Origin: Actinomycetota bacterium
Lineage (GTDB): Bacteria > Actinomycetota > Acidimicrobiia > Acidimicrobiales > Ilumatobacteraceae
DNA length: 7,713 nt
Direction: 5' to 3'
Assembly: GCA_009705435.1 (NCBI GenBank)
Contig: WLTJ01000070.1
Coordinates: 1-7,713 of the forward strand
Of the stretch, positions 1 to 7,053 are shown one piece after another. Below the pieces are notes generated by a model. That model saw nothing but the letters and a program-made list of their open reading frames with translations, had not been told where the DNA came from and ran no database searches. The first letter of the stretch is position 1. Each line of letters starts with the position of its first letter. Position numbers and translations under genes: made by a program.

Positions 1-795
1 CGTTGGATCGCGCAAGGCATCAATTGGCAGGACCGCACCAGTTTGGTGAACGACAGACTTACCTTTGATACGGATGGTTATTGTGCTATTCCCAATGACG
101 GTTGCAGTGTCAGCATCAAGATCAAAGATGACACCAGTGTGTTCGTCAACGCCGATGACATGAGCATCATCAGGCAGTTGATGTTCAAGCATGGATAAAC
201 GTCGCTCGCCTAAATAGCAAAAACGCGTGTCATGGTGCCCACCTTCGGCATTGTCGTAGTGCGGTATGACAGCCACATTGAGTCCCAGCTCGCTGAGGAC
301 GTTGAGACCCTCAAACCAACTTGGCTCACTTCCGACTTTGTAAATCTCGTAGACGGGAACTGTGTAGCGACCCAAAGTGAGCGCTGCGGCAGAAGCAAAG
401 GTCACCGCTCCACCAGTGCGCATTTTCGAGCGCATGATTTCGGGAACTGTGGTCCCCGTCCATTGACGCAACGCGTATGTGGGACTTCCGGGTCCAGCGA
501 AGACATAATCTGCCTGACGAATACGACTCAAACCTTGCTCAACCACAAGCGTGTCGGCCCCATGGATCTGTGTCAGCCCAGCGATTTCAATGTTGTAGCC
601 CACGCTCTTACGGAAATACTCAACTGCCTTGGCCGCAAGTTCCGGCGCGTTTTCTTGGAAACCGTACGGCGTGTCAAGAACGACTGCCTTCGGTGTGCCT
701 GGAAACCGAGCAATGAGTTCACGATGATGCTTCATCATCGTCGGCGCTGTTTCACCTGAACCCATGATTGTCAGAAGGCGTGGCAGGGAGGTCAT
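1..795 (-). CDS. Peptidase S51 / cyanophycinase-like (type 1 glutamine amidotransferase-like) protein, C-terminus beyond left edge
   Basis: I translated this minus-strand frame by hand: 265 codons run open from ATG at 795 to the left edge, so the C-terminus is missing. Near the N-terminus is MGSGETAPT (11-19), then a GPGSPTYAL stretch (101-109), the nucleophile-elbow region FASAAALTLG (133-142), and PHYDNAEGG (178-186) followed by HDTRFCYLGE. This order matches the class I amidotransferase-like fold of peptidase E and cyanophycinase. By analogy the likely catalytic residues are Ser135, His179 and possibly Glu150 (inferred by position, not by alignment). The usual SAGA context of the nucleophile reads SAAA here. 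The family includes serine peptidases cleaving Asp-containing dipeptides or cyanophycin, but many actinobacterial members are uncharacterised, so the substrate is unknown. The ATG overlaps the TGA of the upstream hydrolase (ATGA) and has no Shine-Dalgarno sequence, which suggests translation by coupling. Met11 is an alternative start. Confidence 0.85.
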   Translation of the reverse strand, partial: MTSLPRLLTIMGSGETAPTMMKHHRELIARFPGTPKAVVLDTPYGFQENAPELAAKAVEYFRKSVGYNIEIAGLTQIHGADTLVVEQGLSRIRQADYVFAGPGSPTYALRQWTGTTVPEIMRSKMRTGGAVTFASAAALTLGRYTVPVYEIYKVGSEPSWFEGLNVLSELGLNVAVIPHYDNAEGGHHDTRFCYLGERRLSMLEHQLPDDAHVIGVDEHTGVIFDLDADTATVIGNSTITIRIKGKSVVHQTGAVLPIDALRDPT

Positions 796-1685
796 GAGAA
801 GAAACCATTCTGAATGTGAGTGACTAAAACTTCTGCGCAACGGTCGGGGAATTGTGCGTGGAGGTCGTGATGCGCGGGTCTGAACCAATGGACACATCCA
901 TTCGGCAGGTGCTCAAGAGCAAAGTTTATTGCTTGCTCTTTATTTGATGTCCAATTCACATCACCCGAATCAGCGGGCATGAAAAGAACTGGTCGGGAAA
1001 TATTAGGAAACATCTGAGATGGTTGATGTAACCACAATTCTTTGAGGATCATCATGTGTCGTTCGAAGGTCAGCCACGGGCTAATCGTGCCATCATCATG
1101 AAAGGCAAAATTGCTGAGCGAACCGATGATTCCTGATTCCGGCCAGTCGGTGTTGGTGGAGCGAATTGCACTTTCCAATCGTCCACCACGCATGCCGGCC
1201 AATCGTGGGGGTTTCATTCGCTCGGCGCAATCTTTCCATTCGCTAAACAGTTGACCGATTTCGATCACTCCACCGTCAACGGGTACGCAGGCAAGAACGC
1301 GATCCGGATACTGATGCGCGGCGTGGACAACAATGTTGCCGCCCCATGACTGGCCCACGAAAATCGCACGCTCAATGTGCAGTTCGTCAAGAAGGGCGCA
1401 GAGGTCGTGGCATATCGTGTCAAAGTCGTACCCAGTATCAGGCTTGTCACTGTGACCGTGACCGCGTAGGTCAACGGCGACGCTGGCGAAGCCCTGAGAA
1501 GCGAGGGCTTCGCCAACGCCATCCCACATCCGAGCGTTCGAGGCCAGACCATGAATGAGCAAAAATATCGGGTGCGGGGTTGTCATGGGACCGCGGCGCA
1601 AAACCCGCAGATTGACATCAGGGGCCACGCGAATTTTCAACTCGGTGGCGTGCTTGACGGGGAATCGCTCGGGGGTTGGTGACAT
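792..1685 (-). CDS. Alpha/beta-fold hydrolase
   Basis: A 297-residue single-domain alpha/beta hydrolase, the usual family length. The oxyanion-hole strand reads FLLIHGLASN (41-50), followed by the VDLRGHGHSD motif (71-80), which is classic for this fold. The nucleophile elbow is GQSWGG (111-116) with Ser113. The acid is probably Asp239 (MPADSGD) and the base His273 in AHHDLH (271-276). There is no signal peptide, so it is cytoplasmic. The family covers esterases, lactonases, C-C hydrolases and haloalkane dehalogenases, and the substrate cannot be told from these motifs. The frame stays open upstream to 1862, but that extension is low-complexity, antisense to larE and unlike the fold, so I start at ATG 1685. 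An AGGAGG lies 15 bases upstream, further than ideal. It is first in a two-gene minus-strand unit with the S51-like gene. Confidence 0.88.
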   Translation of the reverse strand: MSPTPERFPVKHATELKIRVAPDVNLRVLRRGPMTTPHPIFLLIHGLASNARMWDGVGEALASQGFASVAVDLRGHGHSDKPDTGYDFDTICHDLCALLDELHIERAIFVGQSWGGNIVVHAAHQYPDRVLACVPVDGGVIEIGQLFSEWKDCAERMKPPRLAGMRGGRLESAIRSTNTDWPESGIIGSLSNFAFHDDGTISPWLTFERHMMILKELWLHQPSQMFPNISRPVLFMPADSGDVNWTSNKEQAINFALEHLPNGCVHWFRPAHHDLHAQFPDRCAEVLVTHIQNGFFS

Positions 1686-1700
1686 AACTTGTTCAGTCTG

Positions 1701-1706
1701 CCTCCT
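1701..1706 (-). promoter_or_regulatory. Shine-Dalgarno-like AGGAGG upstream of the alpha/beta hydrolase
   Basis: The minus strand reads AGGAGG here, 15 bases before the ATG at 1685. The match to the anti-Shine-Dalgarno sequence is perfect but the gap is longer than the usual 5-9 bases, and no in-frame start codon lies at the ideal distance. It may still recruit ribosomes, or it may be chance. Confidence 0.35.
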
Positions 1707-1764
1707 GCGAGTGACTAATGAGAGAGTCAAGGGCAAGCAATTGGGTTCCTCGGCGTGCCACGAT

Positions 1765-1770
1765 AGGAGG
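1765..1770 (+). promoter_or_regulatory. AGGAGG abutting the proposed larE GTG start
   Basis: A perfect AGGAGG directly touches the GTG at 1771, leaving no spacer. The TTG at 1781 sits 10 bases downstream but is out of frame and soon hits a stop, so it cannot start larE. The motif marks the translation-start neighbourhood but does not settle the exact codon. Confidence 0.4.
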
Positions 1771-2631
1771 GTGAGAGATTTTGACCCTGCCTCAGGCGCC
1801 ACGGGAGATGACGACTTAGCAGCCAAAATTGCGCGGCTTGAAGAAATCATCCTTGATCTCAATCATGTTGTCGTGGCGTTTAGTGGCGGAGCGGACTCTG
1901 CTTTTGTGGCGGCTACGGCTCATCGGCTGTTAGGTACTGAACACGCCCACGCTGTGACGGCGGTATCTCCGAGCCTGGCTGGTGAAGAGGAGACTGATTG
2001 CCGGCGTCTAGCCGAGGAGTGGGGATTGCGTTGGACTCCGGTCCAGACCGCTGAAATGGAACGTGCCGCCTATCGCGCTAACGATGTTGATCGCTGTTAT
2101 CACTGCAAGGCCGAACTCATGGACGTTGTCGGTCCGATCGCCGAACTTGAGCGGGCGACAGTGGTGTTAGGGGTCAATGTTGACGATTTAGCGGATCATC
2201 GACCAGGTCAGCGTGCGGCTCTTGAGCGTGGGGCAGTCTTCCCCTTAGTTCAGGCTGGTTTCACAAAAGAGGATGTTCGGCGCGCATCTCTGGCTATGGG
2301 GCTTCGTACATGGGATAAGCCGGCCGCTGCCTGTTTGGCAAGTCGAGTTCCGTATGGCACTCCAGTCAGTGTGGATATTTTGAGCAGAGTTGATCGTGCC
2401 GAATCGGCTCTGCACGGTTTGGGATTTCGCCAAGTTCGGGTGCGCCATTACGGCGAGACAGCGCGTATTGAAGTTGAGCAAAGTGTTCTCGATCAGGCGA
2501 TAGCCAATCGGGTGGCGATTATTGAGGCTGTCAAGGATGCCGGGTATCGCTATGTCACTCTCGATCTTGAGGGCTTTCGCTCTGGAAATCTCAATGGAGC
2601 GATCGCAGACAGTTCGTCCAGCGCGCACTGA
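1771..2631 (+). CDS. larE: LarE-type ATP-dependent sulfur transferase, three-cysteine form
   Basis: LarE belongs to the PP-loop ATP pyrophosphatases. It adenylates the carboxylated pyridinium precursor and adds sulfur during synthesis of the nickel-pincer nucleotide of lactate racemase-type enzymes. Numbering from GTG 1771 (286 residues; the family is about 270-280): VAFSGGADS PP-loop at 35-43, CYHCK at 109-113, DDLADHRPGQRAA at 138-150, AAACLASRVPYGTPV at 186-200 with Cys188, and a C-terminal domain ending in YRYVTLDLEGFRSG. Cys188 aligns with the sacrificial cysteine of Lactobacillus LarE. The added CxxC suggests the group that binds a [4Fe-4S] cluster through three cysteines. The frame is open back to 1555, but residues before 1771 resemble nothing; TTG 1741 is the main alternative start. 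It stands divergent to the hydrolase and 64 bases before the LLM gene. No larA, larB or larC is present. Confidence 0.9.
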   Translation: MRDFDPASGATGDDDLAAKIARLEEIILDLNHVVVAFSGGADSAFVAATAHRLLGTEHAHAVTAVSPSLAGEEETDCRRLAEEWGLRWTPVQTAEMERAAYRANDVDRCYHCKAELMDVVGPIAELERATVVLGVNVDDLADHRPGQRAALERGAVFPLVQAGFTKEDVRRASLAMGLRTWDKPAAACLASRVPYGTPVSVDILSRVDRAESALHGLGFRQVRVRHYGETARIEVEQSVLDQAIANRVAIIEAVKDAGYRYVTLDLEGFRSGNLNGAIADSSSSAH

Positions 2632-2684
2632 CACTCGTAAGGTTGGCTAAGCGTTTTAGGACCAGGGCGATTGTCCGTGCATTC

Positions 2685-2690
2685 AAGGAG
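2685..2690 (+). promoter_or_regulatory. Ribosome binding site of the first LLM oxidoreductase
   Basis: AAGGAG lies 5 bases before ATG 2696. This strong, well-placed site supports that start over the out-of-frame ATG nearby. Confidence 0.8.
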
Positions 2691-2695
2691 AAACT

Positions 2696-3751
2696 ATGAA
2701 ACTGTCAATGATGCTGAATTATGCCGGTGGCTTTCATGCCGCAGTGGACACAGTTGTCGAATACGAAAAAGCGGGACTGGACACAGTCTGGATCGCCGAG
2801 GCCTACAGTGCCGATGCCATCAGTCAGGTCGGGTACTTGGCTGCCAAGACCAGCAAAGTAGAGATTGGTACCGGCATCCTCAATGTGTATAGCCGGACAC
2901 CTGCGTTGATGGCGATGACGGCTGCTGGTTGTGACTATGTCAGCAACGGTCGTTTTATTCTCGGTCTCGGTGCGAGTGGACCCCAGGTCGTTGAAGGTTT
3001 TCACGGCGTGCCATATGAGAAGCCAATGATGCGGATCAAGGAATACATTCAGGCCTGCCGCATGATTTGGGCACGCGAAGAGCCTTTTCATATGGATGGT
3101 GAAACGGTCAAGGTTCCTTTGCCTGCAGGTCAAGGTACTGGTCTCGGGCGTGCTCTGAAAATCATCAAGCCTGGCCAAGCAATTCGAAAAGACATTCCCA
3201 TTTGGTGGGCCAGTCTGATGGGCTTAAGCGTGTCAGCAACTGCAGAAGTAGCCGATGGCTGGATGCCAATCTTCTTTGATCCTGATAAATATCAGCAGGT
3301 GTGGGGCGCTGACCTGAAAAAAGGTCTTGCCAAGCGAGACCCATCGTTGCCCCGTCTAGAAATTTCTGCTGGTGGAATGCTGGCCATTGACGAATCATTG
3401 ACTGGTGACGCGCAAAAGAAAATTCTTGATTACAGCCGTCCAAATGCTGCCTTATATATCGGTGGCATGGGCGCTCGTGACAAAAACTTTTATAACACGA
3501 TTTGCAAGAAATATGGCTACGAAAAAGAAGCCATTGAGATCCAGGATTTGTATCTCTCGGGCAAGAAGGAAGAAGCTGCAGCCGCTGTTCCTGGTGAGAT
3601 GCTGGCGAACTCCAACCTTGTCGGACCAAAGAGTTTCATCAAGGAACGTATTGCTTCATTCAAGGAAGCTGGTGTCACCATGTTGTCAATCAACCCTGTC
3701 GGTCCAAACGCAATCGCGAACATTGAGACCCTGAAAGAGATGATCGGCTGA
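2696..3751 (+). CDS. LLM-class F420-dependent oxidoreductase (Rv3520c/TIGR03559-like)
   Basis: A 351-residue protein of the bacterial luciferase-like TIM-barrel superfamily, cytoplasmic and without a signal peptide. The N-terminal strand MKLSMMLNYAGG, the AGLDTVWIAEAY segment (26-37), IGTGILNVYSRTP (57-69), the GRFILGLGASGPQVVEGFHG block (85-104) and ADGWMPIFF (186-194) follow the family order. The LG-x-SGPQV-x-EG-x-HG signature with VPYEKP after it is what I associate with the mycobacterial Rv3520c-type subgroup, hence coenzyme F420 rather than FMN as likely cofactor. Such enzymes transfer hydride between F420 and small organic substrates (alcohols, imines, enoyl groups); the substrate here is unknown. 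The stop codon shares one base with the next ATG (TGATG), so this gene and the serine hydrolase are almost surely co-translated and may act on the same compound. Confidence 0.9.
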   Translation: MKLSMMLNYAGGFHAAVDTVVEYEKAGLDTVWIAEAYSADAISQVGYLAAKTSKVEIGTGILNVYSRTPALMAMTAAGCDYVSNGRFILGLGASGPQVVEGFHGVPYEKPMMRIKEYIQACRMIWAREEPFHMDGETVKVPLPAGQGTGLGRALKIIKPGQAIRKDIPIWWASLMGLSVSATAEVADGWMPIFFDPDKYQQVWGADLKKGLAKRDPSLPRLEISAGGMLAIDESLTGDAQKKILDYSRPNAALYIGGMGARDKNFYNTICKKYGYEKEAIEIQDLYLSGKKEEAAAAVPGEMLANSNLVGPKSFIKERIASFKEAGVTMLSINPVGPNAIANIETLKEMIG

Positions 3752-5037
3752 TGGCTAGTTTTGGGGGAACAGTTGCTCCAGGTTGGGAAAAAGTTCGCCA
3801 AGCCTTTGTTGAGAACTTAGAAAACACTGAGGAAGTTGGAGCGGGCGTAGCGGTGTATCACCGTGGTCAAAAGGTTGTTGATTTATGGGGTGGAGCCTTT
3901 GATGAATCCGCTTCCCAGCCGTATACCCAGGACACACTGCAACTAGTTTTCTCCACGACCAAAGGCATCACCGCTATCGCCGTTGCGATCTGCGTTGAGC
4001 GCGGGTTGTTGTCTTACGATGAAAAGGTCAGCACCTACTGGCCTGAATTTGCGCAAGCTGGTAAAGGTGATGCCACGGTTGCGCAATTGTTGTCGCATCA
4101 GTGTGGTTTGTACACCGTTGACGGTGACATCTCTTTGGCGGAAGCTTTGGATTGGTCAACAATTACTTCACGACTTGCCGCTACCAAGCCTCGTTGGGAG
4201 ATCGGTACAAATCACGGCTATCACGCACTGACTTACGGCTGGCTAGCTGGAGAATTGGTGCGCCGAGTTGATCCACAACATCGCAGTTTGGGAACTTTCG
4301 TCCAGCAAGAAATCGTGGGCAGGGTCGGTGGCGAATTGTGGATTGGATTGCCTGAAGCACAAGAGTCGCGTGTGTCGCCGATGATCGGTGGACTCAACTC
4401 AGTCCCTGAAGATATGGATCCGGCCGTCAAAGCAATGATGGAACAATTCATGGGACCGAACTCGCCAGGTGGGCAAGCACTGAGCCTGAACGGTGCTTTT
4501 GGAGTCGATGGAGCATTTAACCGTCGTGACGTTCACGCTGCTGAGATCCCTGCAGCTAACTGCATCACTAACGCTCCTTCATTGGCTCGTATTTACGCAG
4601 CAACTATTGGCGATGTAGATGGAGTGAGATTGTTGGCATCGGCGACCGTTGAAACGGCTCGCACATTGGTAACACCTGAAAATGAACCCGATGCATGTCT
4701 GATTATGCCAACCACTTTTGGTATGGGCTTTATGGTGCACGGGCCGTTCTCATTGTTCGGTGGACCGGGTTCGTTTGGCCATCCAGGTGCTGGTGGATCA
4801 GTTGCGTTCGCACTTCCTGAAAAGGAAATTGGTTTTGCCTATGTCATGAACAAGATGGCCACCAATCTCGCCAATGACTTTAGGGCTCAACGTTTGGCTG
4901 AAGCAGCAGTTGCGTGCGCAAGCGCTTCGTCGCGCGAATATAAATCACACTCGCAATTGCCGCAGCACAAGCGAACCCCGAGATGGCTTGACGTACTCCG
5001 AAGTATTCTGAGACGAGTCCGGCGAGCGCGCTCGTAA
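3751..5037 (+). CDS. Serine hydrolase, class C beta-lactamase/EstB-like, with Arg-rich C-terminal extension
   Basis: A 428-residue protein of the beta-lactamase-related penicillin-recognising fold. The SxxK nucleophile motif is FSTTKG (67-72) with Ser68 and Lys71. VAQLLSHQCGL (110-120) is the conserved segment after it, Tyr157 in GYHALTYGW fills the Tyr-x-x role, and GHPGAGGS (343-350) stands for the KTG-like triad. There is no signal peptide or lipobox, so it is more likely a cytoplasmic esterase or lactone/amide hydrolase than a periplasmic beta-lactamase. The family core normally ends about where RAQRLAEAAVA (378-388) lies. The last 35 or so residues are basic, low in hydrophobics and antisense to the MFS transporter gene, so they look like readthrough into the neighbour. 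Start ATG 3751 overlaps the LLM stop by one base. A frameshift or lost stop near 4900-4940 would give a shorter protein; this cannot be decided here. Confidence 0.88.
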   Translation: MASFGGTVAPGWEKVRQAFVENLENTEEVGAGVAVYHRGQKVVDLWGGAFDESASQPYTQDTLQLVFSTTKGITAIAVAICVERGLLSYDEKVSTYWPEFAQAGKGDATVAQLLSHQCGLYTVDGDISLAEALDWSTITSRLAATKPRWEIGTNHGYHALTYGWLAGELVRRVDPQHRSLGTFVQQEIVGRVGGELWIGLPEAQESRVSPMIGGLNSVPEDMDPAVKAMMEQFMGPNSPGGQALSLNGAFGVDGAFNRRDVHAAEIPAANCITNAPSLARIYAATIGDVDGVRLLASATVETARTLVTPENEPDACLIMPTTFGMGFMVHGPFSLFGGPGSFGHPGAGGSVAFALPEKEIGFAYVMNKMATNLANDFRAQRLAEAAVACASASSREYKSHSQLPQHKRTPRWLDVLRSILRRVRRARS

Positions 5038-6118
5038 GTGACAACATCAATGTCACGAGCGCAAAGTCGCCGGCCAGAATTCGTCCACGAATATGGTCGG
5101 GTGAACGCAACTGCAAACCGTAACTGCTGAGCGTCCATTGAGCGCCCCCGCCTAAGTGTGCCAACATGACAAAAATTGCGGTCAACCACAGAGTGGGCAT
5201 CCATGCGCCGACTAAGTAGAAGCCGCTAAATGCAAGGCTGGCAAAACCACAGATGAGAAGCACCTTGCCGAGTTGCCCGCGGGTGTAGCGCATGGCAATC
5301 AATGGGCCGAGTCCGGTGCCGACACCTCGAACACCGATCAGAAGCCCGCGTGCTGCGTCGCCTCCATGAAAGACATCCGAAGCCAATACTGCGAGTTGGC
5401 TAACGACCCCGGCACCGATGGCAAAGGTTGTCTTCGAAAAGATGAGCGCCATCAGTACGGGGTCTTGACGTGAATGAGTGATGGCCTCACGCATGTCAGC
5501 GATCGGGCGGATGCGCTGTCGTTGTGTTTGGGGATCCCGCTCTTGTTGCATTGGAGTTTTGATGCGAGAAAAAAGGATTGCCGCTACTGCAAACGAAACT
5601 GCGTTAGCGATAAACGCTGCGTCACGGCCGAAGACCGACGCAAAGACGCCGCCGATGGCCGCTCCAACGGCAAGCATGATGCCCCAGGTCGAACCAAGCA
5701 GAGAATTTGCGATTGCTAGTTCGTTATCGTCGCGAGCAATGTTTGGGATTGAAGCTTCGGTGGCTGGGCTGATGACGGCGGCAAGGGCAGAAATTGTGCT
5801 TTGAGCAAGGAAAGCCAACCAAACAGTGTCATTGCCAACAAATAGAAGACCAAAGGCCGCAACGACCTGAATGATGGAGACAAAAACCAGAATTCGGCGG
5901 CGGTCAAAACGATCAGCCATGGAACCTGCAATGGGGGACGCAAGAAATGAGGGCAATGAAAACGCTACGACAACTAATGAAACTAAAAACTTAGATCCAG
6001 TGAGGTCGTCAACTAATCCGATAATTGCGACAAAACTGAACCAGTCTCCGAGATATGAAATGACTTGTGCCATAAAGACACGGCGCATATCTGCATTGGT
6101 CTTGAGCATTTTCCACAT
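4880..6118 (-). CDS. MFS transporter (MFS_3/EntS-like efflux permease)
   Basis: A 412-residue inner-membrane carrier with about twelve hydrophobic helices (roughly 13-35, 44-66, 76-94, 98-118, 143-163, 166-184, 220-247, 256-276, 284-304, 308-328, 349-370, 375-395) and a polar central loop near 187-215. The MFS motif A between helices 2 and 3 reads GSMADRFDRRRIL (65-77). The N-terminus (VFMAQVISYLGDWF) and the RSPDHIRGRILAG segment (338-350) are typical of the MFS_3 group, which includes enterobactin exporters and macrolide efflux proteins. Export of a small molecule is likely; the substrate is unknown. Start ATG 6118 has a GGGTGG 7 bases upstream; Met4 is the alternative. It lies 55 bases after the second LLM gene on the same strand. 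Residues 361-412, including helix 12, are encoded antisense to the end of the serine hydrolase. Confidence 0.92.
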   Translation of the reverse strand: MWKMLKTNADMRRVFMAQVISYLGDWFSFVAIIGLVDDLTGSKFLVSLVVVAFSLPSFLASPIAGSMADRFDRRRILVFVSIIQVVAAFGLLFVGNDTVWLAFLAQSTISALAAVISPATEASIPNIARDDNELAIANSLLGSTWGIMLAVGAAIGGVFASVFGRDAAFIANAVSFAVAAILFSRIKTPMQQERDPQTQRQRIRPIADMREAITHSRQDPVLMALIFSKTTFAIGAGVVSQLAVLASDVFHGGDAARGLLIGVRGVGTGLGPLIAMRYTRGQLGKVLLICGFASLAFSGFYLVGAWMPTLWLTAIFVMLAHLGGGAQWTLSSYGLQLRSPDHIRGRILAGDFALVTLMLSLTSALAGLVSEYFGVRQAISGFACAAAIASVIYIRATKRLRTQLLLQPNVEP

Positions 6119-6133
6119 CGCTCTACCACCCTA

Positions 6134-6144
6134 TTCGTCACGAA
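6134..6144. repeat. 11-bp palindrome TTCGT-C-ACGAA upstream of the MFS gene
   Basis: A perfect inverted repeat with 5-base arms around a single base, 15 bases upstream of the MFS ATG and inside the 55-base gap behind the LLM gene. It lies within a weaker outer pairing (CACCCT 6127-6132 with AGGGTG 6154-6159). It could be a small operator or an mRNA hairpin near the transporter's ribosome binding site. It lacks a U-tract in either direction, so it is not a standard terminator. Chance is a fair alternative. Confidence 0.25.
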
Positions 6145-6173
6145 CGGTAGGTGAGGGTGTTGGTGGCTATGCG

Positions 6174-7046
6174 CTAATTGACTTTGCTGATGACTTCATC
6201 GCCGTAGCGCGCGAGCGCATCAGCAGTATCGCGGTAGAACAAGAACGAGGGCACGATCACTCGTGCGACTCCGATATCAGTTAAGCCTTTAACTTCGTTG
6301 AGGGCGTTTGGGCCAATAGCCCCGTTGCCACCCGTCGTCATTTCAATTGCATCGGGATCACGGCCACATTGACGTGCTGTATCGCGGGCGATATCAAATG
6401 AACGTGACAATTGTTCGTGTGTTCCTTTGCCAGGGAAGAAACCATCGCCCAAGCGCCCTGCGCGTCGCGCTGCGAGATCGGTATGTCCGCCAATGTGAAT
6501 GGGAATCATGCCGTTGACTGGTTGAGGGCGCATGATGCACTCATCAAAGTTGGTGTACTCACTATGGTGACTGGCTTTTTCTTGGGTCCACAGAGAGCGC
6601 ATCGCAGCGACGTAGTCGTCGTTGCGCTTACCGCGATCGGCGAATGGTACGCCAATCGCGTCAAATTCCTCTTCGAGCCAACCGACTCCGATACCGAGCA
6701 ACATACGACCTTTGGAAAGATGATCAAGGGTTGCGATCTCTTTAGCTAAGACAACTGGATTGCGTTGGGGCAAAATCAAAATGCCAGTTGCCAATTTAAT
6801 TGTTCGAGTAGCCGCGGCCACAAAGGACAACCAGATCAGCGGATCTGGGATGGGTGATTCTTCTCCACCTGGCATTTTGCCCGATGCATCGTAGGGATAA
6901 GGCGAGTCATAGTTAGATGGAACCACAACATGTTCAACGGTCCATAATGATTCAAAGCCGGCAGCCTCGGCTGCTTGGGCCATGACAATCGCTTTGTCGG
7001 GATTGCTGAAGGGGCCAGTATTGGAAAAGGCAATGGCAAATTTCAC
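6174..7046 (-). CDS. LLM-class F420-dependent oxidoreductase (TIGR03619-like)
   Basis: A 290-residue luciferase-like TIM-barrel oxidoreductase, likely F420-dependent and cytoplasmic. Diagnostic stretches are AAEAAGFESLWTVEHVVVP (25-43), ATGILILPQRNPVVLAKE (86-103), the KGRMLLGIGVGWLEEEFDA block (112-130) with GVPFADRGKR after it, and IPIHIGGHTDLAARRAGRLG (181-200) with DGFFPG. This GVGWL-x-EEF pattern marks the TIGR03619 (Rv2161c-like) subgroup, different from the LLM protein at 2696-3751 and too divergent from it to be a recent duplicate. The start is GTG 7046, supported by AGGAG 7 bases upstream. It lies 14 bases after the DUF1330-like stop and 55 bases before the MFS start, so the three minus-strand genes probably form one operon. 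The substrate is not identifiable from sequence. Confidence 0.9.
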   Translation of the reverse strand: MKFAIAFSNTGPFSNPDKAIVMAQAAEAAGFESLWTVEHVVVPSNYDSPYPYDASGKMPGGEESPIPDPLIWLSFVAAATRTIKLATGILILPQRNPVVLAKEIATLDHLSKGRMLLGIGVGWLEEEFDAIGVPFADRGKRNDDYVAAMRSLWTQEKASHHSEYTNFDECIMRPQPVNGMIPIHIGGHTDLAARRAGRLGDGFFPGKGTHEQLSRSFDIARDTARQCGRDPDAIEMTTGGNGAIGPNALNEVKGLTDIGVARVIVPSFLFYRDTADALARYGDEVISKVN

Positions 7047-7053
7047 GAAGTGG

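Noticed and set aside
232..759. 175-residue plus-strand open frame
   Set aside because: It is antisense to the S51-like gene, whose frame shows clear family motifs; the forward translation resembles nothing.
1686..1733. Possible sigma-70 promoters (TTGTTC...TAATGA forward; TTGACT reverse)
   Set aside because: The forward pair has a 21-base spacer and the reverse box has no -10 at the right distance, so neither is convincing.
1555..1770. N-terminal extension of larE to 1555
   Set aside because: It runs antisense to the hydrolase N-terminus, has no family resemblance, and would make the protein about 70 residues too long.
1686..1862. N-terminal extension of the alpha/beta hydrolase to 1862
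   Set aside because: It is antisense to the LarE N-terminus and PP-loop approach, is low in structure, and homologous folds start near the ATG at 1685.
2632..2695. Possible terminator or regulatory RNA between larE and the LLM gene
   Set aside because: I see no stable stem followed by a T-run; only the ribosome binding site is evident in these 64 bases.
2705..3629. Two minus-strand open frames of about 155 residues
   Set aside because: Both are shadows of the well-supported LLM gene at 2696-3751.
5478..6284. Several plus-strand open frames within the transporter region
   Set aside because: They lack motifs and are antisense to the MFS gene, whose twelve helices and motif A are clear.
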